Source: Calonectria ilicicola
Taxonomy: Eukaryota; Ascomycota; Sordariomycetes; Hypocreales; Nectriaceae
Assembly: GCA_020809705.1 (NCBI GenBank)
Contig: CP085830.1
Coordinates: forward strand, 496,001 to 560,000
Direction: 5' to 3'
DNA: 64,000 nt
Made by a program: the position numbers and the translations under genes
Notes under the pieces: generated by a model
What the model saw: only the letters and a program-made list of their open reading frames with translations
The model's database searches: none
Told to the model about the DNA's origin: nothing
Shown: positions 44,133-55,735 of the stretch, one piece after another
Numbering within the stretch: the stretch's first letter is position 1
Layout of the letters: every line of letters starts with the position of its first letter

Positions 44133-46732
44133 ATGTCTCGAACATTTGACGATTCGAATAGGATCAATCGAAGATGTGTTCGAGCGTCAGTAATCAGATA
44201 TTCATGTACAGTCACATCTACTTCTCTAACAACTAATGCAGATGTACCCGATGCCATACGATGAAGGTTCGCTGCTCAGGCACATTGCCGTGTGCGCGAT
44301 GCCAAAGAAAGCGGGAATCGTGCGTCTTCAAGCCTGAGGAAGCGCGGGTAAGCGTGACGAGAAGGTATGCCATTCGCCGTCTTATTTGCTTTCAAAAAAA
44401 AAATTCATCAGTTGAAACGAATGCAAAAATAAAAATATTAATACAATTGACGATTAGTTATTTAAAGTCTCTAGAAGATCGCGCACAGAAGGTTCAGCGG
44501 CCTCGGCCAACACCGCCACCAAGTAACGCAGGTCCACAGCAGTCGCTATTATCAACACTTGAATCGACATCTGCGACGGATCCAGCTCTTTCTAGTGAAA
44601 TTGATTATGTGACTCAAGAGATGGGAGGACAAAGCGAAAGGGAGAACGGTAAGTTAGGAATAGCAGTGGGCTACTAAATTCCAATTGCTAAGATGACTAC
44701 CATTTGAGAAGATACCATATCCCCAAATGACAATTGTGATGAAGCCATCATGAGCCCACCCGATTCTTCTTGGGCTGAATTCAGCCGAAATCCCCTTGTC
44801 GACAGCGGTGAGACATTTGCTCGAGACCCTCATGGAAAGTACTGTACGCAACACTCCTGCTGACCCTTATTCATTGAACAACCATCAGAAGCTAATAGTC
44901 AATAGGGTACATGGGTCCGACCTCTTCATGGGCATTCTGCAGACGCGTGTTAGCAATGATCGGAAGCCAAATGCCACAGCCGGAGGCGCCGGTTGATCCA
45001 TGGGATCTTCAAACTCTAGATTTGACATGGAACCCCATTGGATTAAACGATCAGCCTGACGTAGACAATCTCCCATCGCTTGACTACGCTCTCTTTTTAC
45101 TCTCAGCCGTTCAGTATAACCTCGGTCCGTTCAAAGTAATAATCGACAGCGTGACCTTTCATCAGCATCTCGAGCGGTTTTACGAGAACCCTGCGTTGGA
45201 GGCAAAAAGATCCCGGTTTTGGTACTCCCAGTTCCTATTTGTGCTCGCATTCGGCGAGGCATTCGTCAACATTGGCATGCCTGATTCCGTGCCCGGGATT
45301 CACTATGCCTCTCGAGGCCTGTCCCTAATACCAAGCATAATTCCAGTCCTGAAAGATTCACAGACAGCTGTTGAGACATTGTGTTTAGCAGCAATGTATT
45401 TGCAGGCTGTGGATCTGAGACTGATGGCTTTTCAGTTGGTAAGGTTCTCTTTTGGTCACTAGAATCGACTCCCAATCTGACTTTGAATAGGTCGGACAGG
45501 GCTTACGCATTTGTGTCCTTGAAGGGTGGCACAGACACATGCCATATGAGCAAGTCGATCAGCGGCATGCAAATCGCTGCAACATAATCTTTTGGGTCTC
45601 GTACATGATTGACAGAGAATTTGGTACACTTGTGGGAGCAACAAGCTCAATACGAGATGAAGACATCTCAATGAAATTGCCATCTGAGGTCGACAATTCT
45701 GAGGCGGCTACAGTATTAACGTTGCAAATCAGGTTATCTCGCCTTACAGCAAAAATCCTTACTGGTGAGAATTACTTTATTGCCGTAATTGGGCATACTT
45801 TTAACCATTTTATAGGTGTCTATAGCGTCGAACGGAATTTCGATGGCACCTTGATCAAAGATACGCAGTCTGTTTTGCATGACATTGCAGAAGTATCCCG
45901 AGATCTTCGTTCCTTTTTGGCCAATACGCACCAGGGAATTGACAACCGTACATCCAAGGTGGCAACACGGTTGCTTCTTTCCTATCACCACGTTAGTCGT
46001 TGATTCATCAGTATGGCAAATTTTATACAAAGCTAACTTCAACAGTGTGTTGTTTTGACGACTCGACCGCTAGTCATGTGCGCATTGCAGAAACGACTAG
46101 CTCAAGGCGATCAAGACCATTACATACCTGATGGTCCTATTCGATCGCTATTACAATCTTGCGTCTCGTCGGCATTGAACATCTTGAAAACATTAAGTGC
46201 GCTAGGCCAGATAAATTTGCTAGGTAAGTGTCTGGGTAGCAAGTAAGGGCAAAATGTTGGTCTAACGAGAACTACCATAGATTCATTTCTTCCCTTCCAA
46301 ATGGAAACAGCCTTCTCATCAGCATTCCTCCTCTACGTCATTGACACTGTCTCGCCAGACTTTATACCTGACAAGTCATGGCTAGCAGCTGTGCACCCCG
46401 TATTTGATATGATGATTGAGAGAGGCAGTCCCTGCGCGCGTCTCCGGAAACGAGAATTTGGCCGGCTCGAGCAAATTATGCTCTCGTACTTGCGCCAACG
46501 CAATCAAGAGCCTAATTCATCTGTCGAAGTAACCGACACCGCAGACTCGAGGCAGGAAGGAAACATGGAAATTCCGGCCTCCGACATGTCTGGAGCCATG
46601 GATGCTTCTTATTGGGGATTTCTAGGAACACATGGGGATTTTACAATATCTCCAGCGGAGATTTTGAATCTAGCTGCTGAACTTCAGGTGGAGGATTTCA
46701 TGGTTCCCGAGATGGCATCACAGATTAGTTAG
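44133..46732 (+). CDS. Zn2Cys6 transcription factor 1, 706 aa, nine exons
   Basis: Nuclear regulator with an N-terminal binuclear zinc cluster and a fungal-specific middle homology domain. Exons 44133-44185, 44242-44364, 44458-44648, 44712-44843, 44906-45438, 45491-45773, 45816-45991, 46046-46223 and 46281-46732 total 707 codons with the stop. The zinc cluster reads CTRCHTMKVRCSGTLPCARC followed by QRKRESC (CX2CX6CX5CX2CX6C), beginning at the exon 1/2 join. After a short linker helix (YLKSLEDRAQ), the effector domain includes KYWYMGPTSSWAFCRRV, LPSLDYALFLLSAVQYNLG, GLRICVLEGWHRHM and NIIFWVSYMIDREF. The sixth intron is 42 nt and in frame, so retention would not break the protein. It is paralogous to the regulator at 60654. 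Confidence 0.92.
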
Positions 46733-47357
46733 GGCGTGCTATACGACAGATAAGACTATCACTCCATAATAGGTGAGTCCAATCGAATATACGTATCCGT
46801 ATCAGCAGCCTTAGTGAACAAATGGGTGGTTCACCCGCTGCATGCATCCACTAAGTGTCAACAATATCGGTCGGTATGTGGGTCCCGAAGATGTCGGCTC
46901 GTTGAACCGATGTTTGAGTGATGACGTCTCCCTCACACACGTCTCACGAGATGTTTGACTTGGCTGTGGGGTATCAATAGAAATTTAAACACCAATAAAA
47001 GCAGATTCTCTTTTGCAGTACATCATATGAGCGATGGCCTGACTCGCCATACTCATCAGCTAAGCAAGTGAGGGGCTGGGAGTAGATCCCCATCGGCAAC
47101 ACAAACCGACACACTCCGATAGTTTTCGAAACAGATATTCCCTCGGTTAAGGAAACAGATAAGGGCTCATGTTTACAATTTCTATGTAATAAGGCCCTGC
47201 ATGAGCTGCAAGGTCTCGCACCCTTAATCGGCGTATTGGGCTCCTTGCGTTGCAAGCAACAGCCACGCATATAATGATCACATTACTCTGATAAAATATC
47301 TATTTTATATGTCTATGATGTTCTACTTGATTCAATCTAATTCTATCGTGTAGATAA
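46733..47357. other. Convergent spacer
   Basis: 3' flanks of the regulator (plus) and the acetyltransferase (minus). AT-rich toward 47280-47350. No gene was recognised; the minus frame at 46974-47270 has no support. Confidence 0.4.
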
Positions 47358-48198
47358 TCACGAACTTTCTTGATTCAGCTCTTCTATCTTAGTTTCGGCT
47401 GTCGATTTGGAACCAGGTTCTATTTTCCGAAGAATTTTGGCCGGGTTCCCCGCCACAACGTGGTATGCTGGCACATCCTAAAGTTTGATGCATGTGTCAG
47501 TCTCATATCTCCTAGCTCGATTTAAGAAAGTGGATGTGGTTACCTTGGTGACGACACTTCCTGCTCCAACTGTGCACCCTTTCCCAATGGTCACTCCTGG
47601 GAGGATGGTGACATTCCCTCCCAGCCAGCAATCCTCTCCAATCGTAACAGGCGCACCAAACTCAGGTCCGTTGGCACCGTCACGCAACTCTGGATCGAGA
47701 ACATGGCCACCGCTGTAGATTGACACATTAGGACCAAACAAGCAGCGGGATCCGATGGTGGTTAAACACGTGTCTATCATTGTACAGTTGAAGTTGATGA
47801 AAACATTGCTTCCGACCTTAATGTTGGTTCCGTAGTCCATGTATATAGGCTGTTCTATCCAAGGGTACTCGTGTAATACGGCACTATCTTCTTCCTTTGT
47901 GGCAGCAGGTGGCGGCAAAGGCGTCTCGTTCATGGTGAGGCTACCCTTCCTTAGCTTTCTTGATCATGCTCACGCACAGAAATCTCGGTGGAGGGAAATT
48001 TTTGAGAAGAACTAAAGCATCTTACTCCTTCCAAAACCCAGCTATCTCTCGATGAGTCAAATACCCAGCCGCGTTAAATCGCCTCATGACATGTCTGCAT
48101 CGCCTACGCGCAGTAGCTAGATGCGGGGTCATGGCATAATACAGCTCTCCCCGTTGCATGCGCTCCAGGTTTTCATCCTCGTCAATTTCTAGCGACAT
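47358..48198 (-). CDS. Maltose/galactoside O-acetyltransferase-like enzyme, 229 aa, three exons
   Basis: Exons 48198-48026, 47940-47544 and 47477-47358 total 230 codons with the stop. The N-terminal maltose-acetyltransferase domain reads NLERMQRGELYYAMTPHL, then ATARRRCRHVMRRFNAAG. The body is a left-handed beta-helix of hexapeptide repeats: NIKVGSNVFINFNC, TTIGSRCLFGPNVSIYS, VTIGEDCWLGGNVTILPGV, TIGKGCTVGAGSVVTKDVPA, ending HVVAGNPAKILRKI. The catalytic His is the one in YSGGHVLDPELR. Acetyl-CoA-dependent O-acetylation of a sugar or small hydroxylated metabolite is expected; it should act as a trimer in the cytosol. The gene is convergent with regulator 1. Length and motif set are normal for the NodL/LacA/Maa family. 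Confidence 0.92.
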
Positions 48199-51100
48199 GG
48201 CTGAGGTCCTCAAATGTGCAACAAGTAGTCGGAAGAAAGAGATGAGTGGCGTAATGGACTCTGGGCGAGAGGTTTAGAATCTGACACCAACAAGGATGGC
48301 AATGATGATGTCCTCTTTGCTGACGTCATGTGACCAAATTCTGCTTCTATTCGTCATACGGAGAATTACTTGCACGCCTGGCCTGGGGGGGGTTACATGT
48401 TGTGGGCACTGGACACCACCACACCACTATTTATCCATGTGCCAAGCATAAAACACAGATTTATAGGCGGTACCGTACATTTTTGTATATTTTCAGCCTC
48501 ATCTCATACCTGAAAGCGGCCTAGACCTTTTTTTTTTTTTGCAACATTTTGGCGTCGTCATCTTTTTTTGCGGAAATAAGCCATTCATTTCGCTGGAACA
48601 CCCCGGTCTGCGCAGGAGCGCGAGCTGTTTTGCATGAACAACCCGAACAACCCGGATGCCAAGACAAAGGTGAAGGTCTAAAAAATCGATCTAGATTGCC
48701 CTCAGCCTTATGTTTATGATTAATGTAGTATAGTTAGTCATCAAACTTAGAGCCTCATGATCACAACAAAATAGTGCGGGAATAGGCAAGACAACCTCAA
48801 ATTGTGCATCTCACAAGCATCTAGTTTAAGGGTCACCACGACGCGATTTGTCCAGTATATGTCCATGTTATCGAAAAACCACACAACAATTTAGACACAA
48901 CTGGATATAGAAACCTGCAGACAAAAATTTCACTGGAAAAGATCCTAGATTACTCGCTGCAGCCTGCATACACGCGACGAGATCACGTCGAGCATTTGGG
49001 TGCATCGTTACCCTAGAGTAGGCAGACGATTGGCTTCGAGGCACTCATGCAATCAATCCATTCGACACGTGGGCACCCAGATCAATGTATGCTACATATT
49101 AAAAAAATTGGAGGCATATATTGAATCTAACACAAATTAAAGACGAAACAAGATCTACAATCGGGTGGGAAGCAAGCCAAGCGTGGTTCCATCAACGGGG
49201 ATCGTCAAAGACGTGTGTTCACCGAGCAGGCGTAACTTCGGAATCCGTCCGCCAGTTCCTACAGCGAAAGGGTCCCTGTTATCGCTCCATGCGGCCACGT
49301 ACATGTGCTGCATCCGCCATTGGCTCACGGTCGACTGGTCCTGGCGCTGCGTCCCAAGATGATGAAAAAGATCAAAACTGGTCGCGCATGCTTCGCATTG
49401 CACCACAGGCGGAGAAGCCGTTCTTTAATGCAAATGCAGGCGGGCTATGCAGGTGCTTTTATAGATATTTTTGATCAAAACTACTCCAGTTCCGGGTTGA
49501 GATCGGGGCTGTGCTGCCTACGGGCGGGTGATGCTCGTCGGGGTGCGTGCTCCATTTTGGGAACCAAGAAAAAAAGGCGGAAAATATCCGACCGCGTATC
49601 AGAGTCATCAATAGTTTGTTCACGGGTGCTTACTACGCGGATCGGCAACGTGCATGGACGCCTGCGAGAACCGCCCGTATCTGCTAAATCTCATCGAAGC
49701 CCCGGTCGGGCAGACGGGCGGTGCAAGAATATTGACGAACACGGCAAAATCGGCACTTTTGAGACTGTAGTCTAATCTGTAAGCATGTTTTTTTGTTTTG
49801 GTTTGGTTTTATGCTAAGCAGGAAAGAAAGCCATCTCCAAGTGCCGGCTCAAACCCAAGTGGAGATGGGGCATTGAGGCATTGGAGGTTTTTTTTGGATC
49901 TCCATTGCTATGCCGGGGTCCCTCCCTCAGCTCCGTGGCCTAGACCTTCCTGAGGCGCCCGCTAGTTTATGCGGGCCGCTTTGCTGAAGGGTCATGCGGC
50001 ATGTGTCCTCAGTGCCGGGGAGAAGCTCGAGCTCCCTGTTACGTTACGCGGTAGCGAGCTGAACGGGTTGATACGGGGAGACGGTCTCTGGGCAAAACGT
50101 GCTTGGCCAATTGTAACGTGACCCGGCGTCACCGACGTGAGTTGGCTACAGCCACGGTGATTGTGACATGTCTTGGCTCAACGCCTTGTGGCAGCCAGCA
50201 TGCCAGCGATGCAATGCTTGTCCAGCCAAAAACCCTCTCGGCAATTGCGTCTAGCGAGATGTCACGAGCGGAGGAGCGTGGGATTGGGAGTGGGAGTGGG
50301 AAGGGGAGGGGGGAGGGGAGAAGAAGAGAGAGACAGACAGAGAGGGAGGGATACATAATTGGCACATGCTGCTTGCTGTGCTGTTGGGCGGGCGAAATGA
50401 ATGTAGTGTTCTTTTGCGGTACAGCCAGCATCTTGTCAGCCTGGTAAACGATAACGAACCGAAGGTTTCCCCTCTCTGGCGCGGAACATGCCATTTGACG
50501 AGTCCTGGATTGGTATTTTCTTTGGATAATTGGGCGTCGAGGTCCATGGGGCAATGATTTTCTGCTAACGTAATCCAGCTAGATGGTAGGCTCGCTAGGC
50601 TAACCCTGGCGGTGTCTACGCACGCTGCCTTAATGGCGCAAACTATGGCAAGACTCAGGGATGCCCAACACCAACACGTACGGCGCTGTGATTGTTTGCT
50701 GACGCCAATTTTGATGGGGACTGGGCCTATTGTTTCACTGAGACGCGGCGGCCTGTCTGCTGGGGGCTGCGCTGGGCTGCACTGCGATGCCTCTGCGCTT
50801 TGAAGGATCCTGTGTCCTGTCCCAGTTCTGTCCTTTTTTGTCTTGGGCCTGTCCTGGCTGGTGTCACATCACACCCACCACCACCACCACAATCTGCAAT
50901 CTGCCATCTGCAAAAAATGGGACTTTGGGATGAACTAGAAAACCCAAAGATTGCCCAAGGTTTTGGATAATGCAATCTAATAATGCTGCGTCACCACCAA
51001 GATATGCGAGATGGGCACCTCGTAAAGCCACGACGATCACACCGTGCCGCCACTCATCAAAGCTAAACAAGCCAGCTCTGAGACTGAGTCGTCCGCTTTT

Positions 51101-51788
51101 AGGAGGCCCATCCGTGGATGCGTGCGCCCCCATTGGTGGCACCCGTGGCGGTGCTGGGGTCCCAATTTTGGCATCACAGATTATTATAGACCGGGGGCCC
51201 GCTCGACGCTAATTTGACCCAGAGAAGCATACACGTTAAGACTACCGGTAAGCGTAAGACGCTCCGGCCTGGGGTCCTCCGGGGGGTCTTAACATAGCGC
51301 TGACTGCGCGTCCACGTCGCGGCCGGGGAGTCGGCTATAGCGGAATTCAGAGACCGGACGTGAGCCAGTCAAGGACGGTGCAAAAGCGAGAATCCATCGT
51401 ACAACTCGTCCTCGTTTGATCCTGCGCCTGCAGTCAGCCCGCCATCTTCTCCACTCTCCACGCCTCCACCCCGGGGCCCGGGGCCTCGAATCGTGCTGGG
51501 ACCACCCTCCAGATGAAGAAGGGGAGGGGGGGGAGGGGGGCTGGAGCTGGCTGGAGTCTTGCACCGGCCTGTCCCTGGGCTGCAGCCCTACGGCGGCGTA
51601 GACTTGAGGCAGATGGCCGGACTGGGGTGTGCCAGCTCGACGCCAAACACCAAAGGACCGCCGGATATATTATCCCATTTCCATACCATACCACACGGCG
51701 CCAGTCTCTGCAACTCTTGTCTTGGCTCTCCCAAGCCCCCGGCTCCTAATCCACAGACGCAGCACGAGGCTGGCCATTCACAGCAACC
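48199..51788. other. 3.6-kb gene-free stretch
   Basis: The first part (48.2-49.1 kb) is AT-rich with a T13 run at about 48528-48540. From about 49.5 kb the sequence becomes GC-rich and includes a purine tract (annotated separately) and C/T-rich DNA running to the LtrA-like gene. Several overlapping frames of 60-160 codons occur on both strands (for example 49305-49775 and 51588-51992), but none shows a recognisable domain, signal peptide or consistent intron signals. It may hold a long promoter/5' leader for the LtrA-like gene or an unrecognised non-coding RNA. Confidence 0.4.
50286..50351. repeat. Polypurine (G/A-rich) low-complexity tract
   Basis: About 66 bp almost free of pyrimidines on the plus strand, made of GGGAGT, GGGGAGG and AGAGAGACAGACAG words. 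Such tracts can form triplex or G-rich structures and often occur in promoters or leaders; no function is shown. Confidence 0.6.
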
Positions 51789-54116
51789 ATGACGGGATCT
51801 AGCCATGACCACGACCACGACCACGGTCACGATGGAGAGCACCGCGACCGCTCCGAGAGCCCCATCGGCCACAAGCTCAGGAGTGCGCGAACCACCTTTC
51901 GCTTTGCCAGCTCCCGCCTGAGTCTGGTCCAGAACCCCGTGGCCGAGGACGGCGACGAGGAGCATCTCCTTCATCCCCACCACAACGAGCACGACGAGCT
52001 ACCGCACGTCAAGGACAGTGACGGCGAAGAGTCACCACTAAGGTTCCGCAAGGTAAAAACAAAAAAAAAGCCCCAATGGCTCCGTGTTACTACCGAGCGC
52101 CGATCCGCCACGTTTGAGAAAGGCAGTGTACTAACTCGTCATTGAAACCATAGAGAGAGGCTGCATCAACGTCAGAGGTAAGACAAGCCCTTCCAAAAGT
52201 TCTTCATCGACCTCTGTCTCACGCTTCCAAATTTAGTTGTTCTACGACTTGTGGTTCGTCGCCAATCTCAACGTCTTTGCCACTGTCCACCCCATTGTCG
52301 ACATTCCCAATCTGGTGTCCTTCATCAGCTACTTCCTGTAAGTGCTCTCCCCGTCTCCACCCTTCCTGCCCGCCTCCTTGTCATTACGTTATAGTCCTGT
52401 TGGCTCTAATGCAAGACATCTAGCCTGCTATGGATCACATGGCTTGTTACTACTGTTTTCGACGCCCGATTCGGCCAGGATGGAGTGCTGCAACGTGCTG
52501 CCCGTGCTTGTCATCTCGGTGTCATGATGGGCTTTGCTGTGGCTGGTGTCTCATTTGATCAAGAGGGCATTATTGCTCCCATTTACAGGGCCATGTCCTT
52601 TTGTCTGATGTCGTCGAGAGTCGTCCTCGCCATCCAGTATGCCACAGTCCTGTACCATGCGCGCAACCATCACAGAAGTCGAATTGCTCTTCTCGCTGCC
52701 GTTGCCATCCACGCTATCCCCGCGGCTGTCTACTTGGTCTGCGCCCTGTTGAACCCACACACTGCGGATAGGCACTTGCTGTGGATCTGGTATGTGGCCA
52801 GTATTGTCGAAGGAATTGCTGTCATTATCCACTCCACCATCTCCAAGACGCTCAGCTTCGAGGGTACACACTTCAACGAGCGATTGAACCTTCTCACCCT
52901 GATCATTCTTGGTGAAGGTGTTATTATCCTTTCCAAGAACATCACCAAGATTGTCGAGTACACATGGATCAAGAACATCACAGACACCTGGTCGTCTGCC
53001 CTGTGTGGTATGATTACCTGTGCCGCAGCAATTATTTACATCACATTCCAGCTTTACTTTGACTGGATGCACCACCACAACCACATGAAGGCCATCAACC
53101 AAATGTTCTGGACCGCCATTCACCTGCCCTTCCATATCGTCTTGGTTCTGCTCGCTGAAGGTAGCGGCCAGTGGGTTCTGTGGTGGCGCGCCATTGAGTC
53201 CTACCGCGGTGCCGAAAAGAAGCTCCTGGAGAGTATCGAGGACAAGCTGGACACCGAGAAGACCAAAGAGGTTGTTAGCGCACTCAACTCCACCGCATAC
53301 GATTTACTGTACAAGTACGGATCCGACATTGCCAAGAAGGGCGGCGATAGCGCCAAGGATTTGGAGAAGACGATGGAGGATCTGCTGACGATTCCCGACA
53401 GCTTTTGGGATTCCGACTGGAACACTACTGACAAGACCTACCAAAAGTTCCACAGCAAGTTTACCACTGTATCGAGCATCGTTGTCAATGCAATCAGTGA
53501 TGCATTCGGTCTTTCCTATGAGAAGGAAGCCAAGAAATCAGACACCAAGAGCAAGGGGGCTGAGGATATCGACACTGCTGAGCTCCAGGCTGTGCTCATG
53601 ACGACGAAGCGACTTGTCCTGATCTTCATCTACGTCTTCCTCAGCGCTGCTTTCGTCATCATCTTGCTGATGCTTATGCACTTGCTCTCAAAGCGACGTG
53701 GTTGGACCGTCTTCAACATGTTCCGTACAGCCACCGTGTTCCTCATTGGTGTTGGTCTCGGCCTGGTCGCTCTGATTGGAACCAACACGGAGCTCACCGC
53801 CAGATTCCTCATGACCCCCTGGCAACTGCCCACCATCACCATCTGCTTCTTTGTGGTCCTCATCCTTACTCACATCCCTCACCCACCGCGTATCTTCATT
53901 AAGCGCTCCGAGGTTGATTCAATGGAGATGGGCACCGTGCCCACAAAGGAACTACCCAAGTCCAGCATGGGCTCGCTGAAGCGAGGTCTCACCACGATGC
54001 ACCGAACGGCGAGGAACATCCGAATTGAGGCAGGAGCTTACGACCCTGTCTCAGAAGCCCCCCACAATTTGGAGACCAAGGAGGCTGTCAGCTCATACAA
54101 TCTCTACAGAGTATAA
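51789..54116 (+). CDS. LtrA-family (low temperature requirement A-like) multi-pass membrane protein, 693 aa, four exons
   Basis: Exons 51789-52052, 52154-52177 (a 24-nt microexon), 52237-52337 and 52424-54116 total 694 codons with the stop. The N-terminus is cytosolic-looking and His-rich (HDHDHDHGHDGEH, later LHPHHNEHDELPH). The membrane domain starts with LFYDLWFVANLNVFATV, the family hallmark, and has HFNERLNLLTLIILGEGVII, matching the LtrA RxxxxxxIxLGE motif, with about six hydrophobic segments before residue 330. A hydrophilic loop of about 170 residues then precedes three further helices (KRLVLIFIYVFLSAAF, MFRTATVFLIGVGLGL, LPTITICFFVVLILTHI). The bacterial founder was named for growth at low temperature and its biochemical role is unknown; the His clusters suggest metal binding (inference). 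Convergent with the Rieske gene. Confidence 0.87.
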
Positions 54117-54451
54117 GCGCAGGAGTTGGATTGACTTCGCTTTGAGAGAAGTCAAATTGAACATGGAAGGAGTTGTTACAAGGCACAACCTTGTTGGAGT
54201 TGGGTTAGTTGTTCAGAATGGGACATGAATGATAATGGGAGCATTTTTGCATTTGTCTTTTAAACGGGAAAAAGTTCCGGCTCGGCATGGCGTCAAATAC
54301 GGGGAGGATATTCGAGGAGAGCAGTTACTTTAAATAATTAAGATGCCCTTCTAATTTATCGCATTCACTAAATGTTGCTGCAATCGCAGCCAAATATCTA
54401 CTATGCAAGTGGTATCAAGTTGGGGTTGAGGGTTCAGAAATATTCCGTGTC
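54117..54451. other. Convergent spacer
   Basis: 335 bp of 3' flanks of the LtrA-like and Rieske genes, including AT-rich sequence near 54330-54400. No feature was recognised. Confidence 0.4.
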
Positions 54452-55057
54452 TCATCCGATTCTTTGTTTTCTCCTGACCCATACTTCCTTCTCCGGGGTC
54501 ACCGAGTCTTTTGCTGCCGGGGTCTTGCTACCAATCTCGCGTAGCTGAATCTCCCAAATCTTGAGTCTATAGTTCCCGCGATCACCCATGCCAGAAAATA
54601 CATCAAACGACCAGCCGTGTTTGGGACATGTTAACCCAGCACTGAGGACGATCCCAAAGTCCTCGATATCGAATGGAATGCCTTTAGAAAGGGGGAACGA
54701 GGAGTGAGGACATTGCTGAACAGGCAATTATTTAGTTCTGAGGAAGCATTATACCGCTGGGCACAGCAAACTCACATGGTCAATTGCGTGAAATTTGCCC
54801 CTGTACTGGTAGACGAGAACCTGGTCCTTCAGGTCTATATCCATGTCGGGGTCGTCCCCTGCAACCGAGATCTCGGTTGCCTGCGAGCTATCTACTTTAG
54901 GAACATGGAACACTTTGCAACCGGGCTTGCTCTCCGTGTTACAGAGGCGGGGCTTTGACAGGTCGTCGTCATCGTCTCCGAGATCAGGGAACGATGATGT
55001 GAGCCCAGCCGGGAACCAGTCATCCCCCGTCCGGGAGAATAGTCTGAATGGATTCAT
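54452..55057 (-). CDS. Stand-alone Rieske [2Fe-2S] protein, 181 aa, two exons
   Basis: Exons 55057-54776 and 54715-54452 total 182 codons with the stop; the intron falls exactly before the first cluster motif. Ligands are QCPHSSFPLSKG (C96, H98) and LTCPKHGWSFDVFSG (C124, H127), giving the C-x-H ... C-x2-H Rieske pattern. Between them, DIEDFGIVLSAG is typical of fungal soluble Rieske proteins. The N-terminal ~90 residues include an acidic DLGDDDDDLSK stretch and a beta segment, DQVLVYQYRGKFHAIDH. No transmembrane helix, signal peptide or oxygenase catalytic domain follows, so it probably acts as a small electron carrier or redox partner. The partner oxygenase is not evident in this window. 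Confidence 0.9.
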
Positions 55058-55735
55058 GTCTAGGCAGCCTATTACGCTTGTAAGAAACCCCGCCTCAAAT
55101 TACTTTTGTTGCACCATGAGCCAGCTCCAAATGGCCGCAAATCCATCAAATTCTAACAACGCTAAACACGATAACATGCACGTGACAAGTCACATGCACT
55201 CTACCAAAAACGGGGCCGCAAATTTTGGTGGTTGACATAATGCGCGACAGCGGGATTGGCTTCCATCGCGCAACAGCGACCAAACGTCGCTCTCGTCTAG
55301 TGGTTAGGACATTTCGTTGTGGTCATCTGACATCCCGAGAAAACCTGTGTTCGATTCACAGGAGGTTAGTTCAACCCATCAGTTCAAGATCTAAAACGTC
55401 TTGCTAACATCCCACAAAGCGACAAACTCGCTCTCCCAATCTTTTTTTTGCCTGGATCCCTGACATTGTTTGTGTGGGGTTTATTTTTGAAATCACTCAT
55501 CATGGTGCCATGCAATTCGTACAAATCACACCTGTCTTGATACGGAGAAACATATTTCACTGAATTTTATTTTTAATCCTCTTTGGAAATGGTAACTTTC
55601 ACAAAAAGTCCAGTCTAGGCCATTTAATTGCTTCCAGCTCAGCACTCTTCTGGGTGTATCATTCAGCTATCTGCTTCTGTTTCAATTCTTAATTACTTTA
55701 CTTGATCCATTTTACTTCGAGCAATCCCAATCAAA
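55058..55735. other. Spacer containing a tRNA-like sequence
   Basis: Between the Rieske gene and the 3' end of the lectin-domain gene. Apart from the tRNA-like element at 55286-55369 and an adjacent T8 run near 55442, nothing was recognised. Confidence 0.4.
55286..55369 (+). tRNA. tRNA-His(GUG)-like sequence with broken acceptor stem (probable pseudo-tRNA)
   Basis: The D arm is perfect (GTCT...GGAC, 55295-55310). The anticodon stem TTTCG pairs with CGAGA (one wobble) if a 12-nt intron after GTGG is allowed; the loop TTGTGG gives anticodon GUG. The T arm CTGTG-TTCGATT-CACAG is perfect. Of the seven acceptor pairs, GTCGCTC against GAGGTTA forms only the three inner ones. It is therefore a decayed or tRNA-derived copy rather than a secure gene. 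A short T run further downstream could serve as a pol III terminator. Confidence 0.45.

Noticed and set aside
45774..45815. In-frame 42-nt intron of regulator 1 read as coding
   Set aside because: Paralogue 2 has an intron at the same place and phase, and removing it restores the conserved YxxE segment, so it is treated as an intron.
50129..50554. Minus-strand 141-codon frame across the polypurine tract
   Set aside because: Its Pro/Ser/Leu runs come directly from low-complexity DNA; no other support.
51588..51992. Minus-strand 134-codon frame over the LtrA-like gene start
   Set aside because: Val/Gly-rich shadow of the His/Asp-rich N-terminus on the plus strand.
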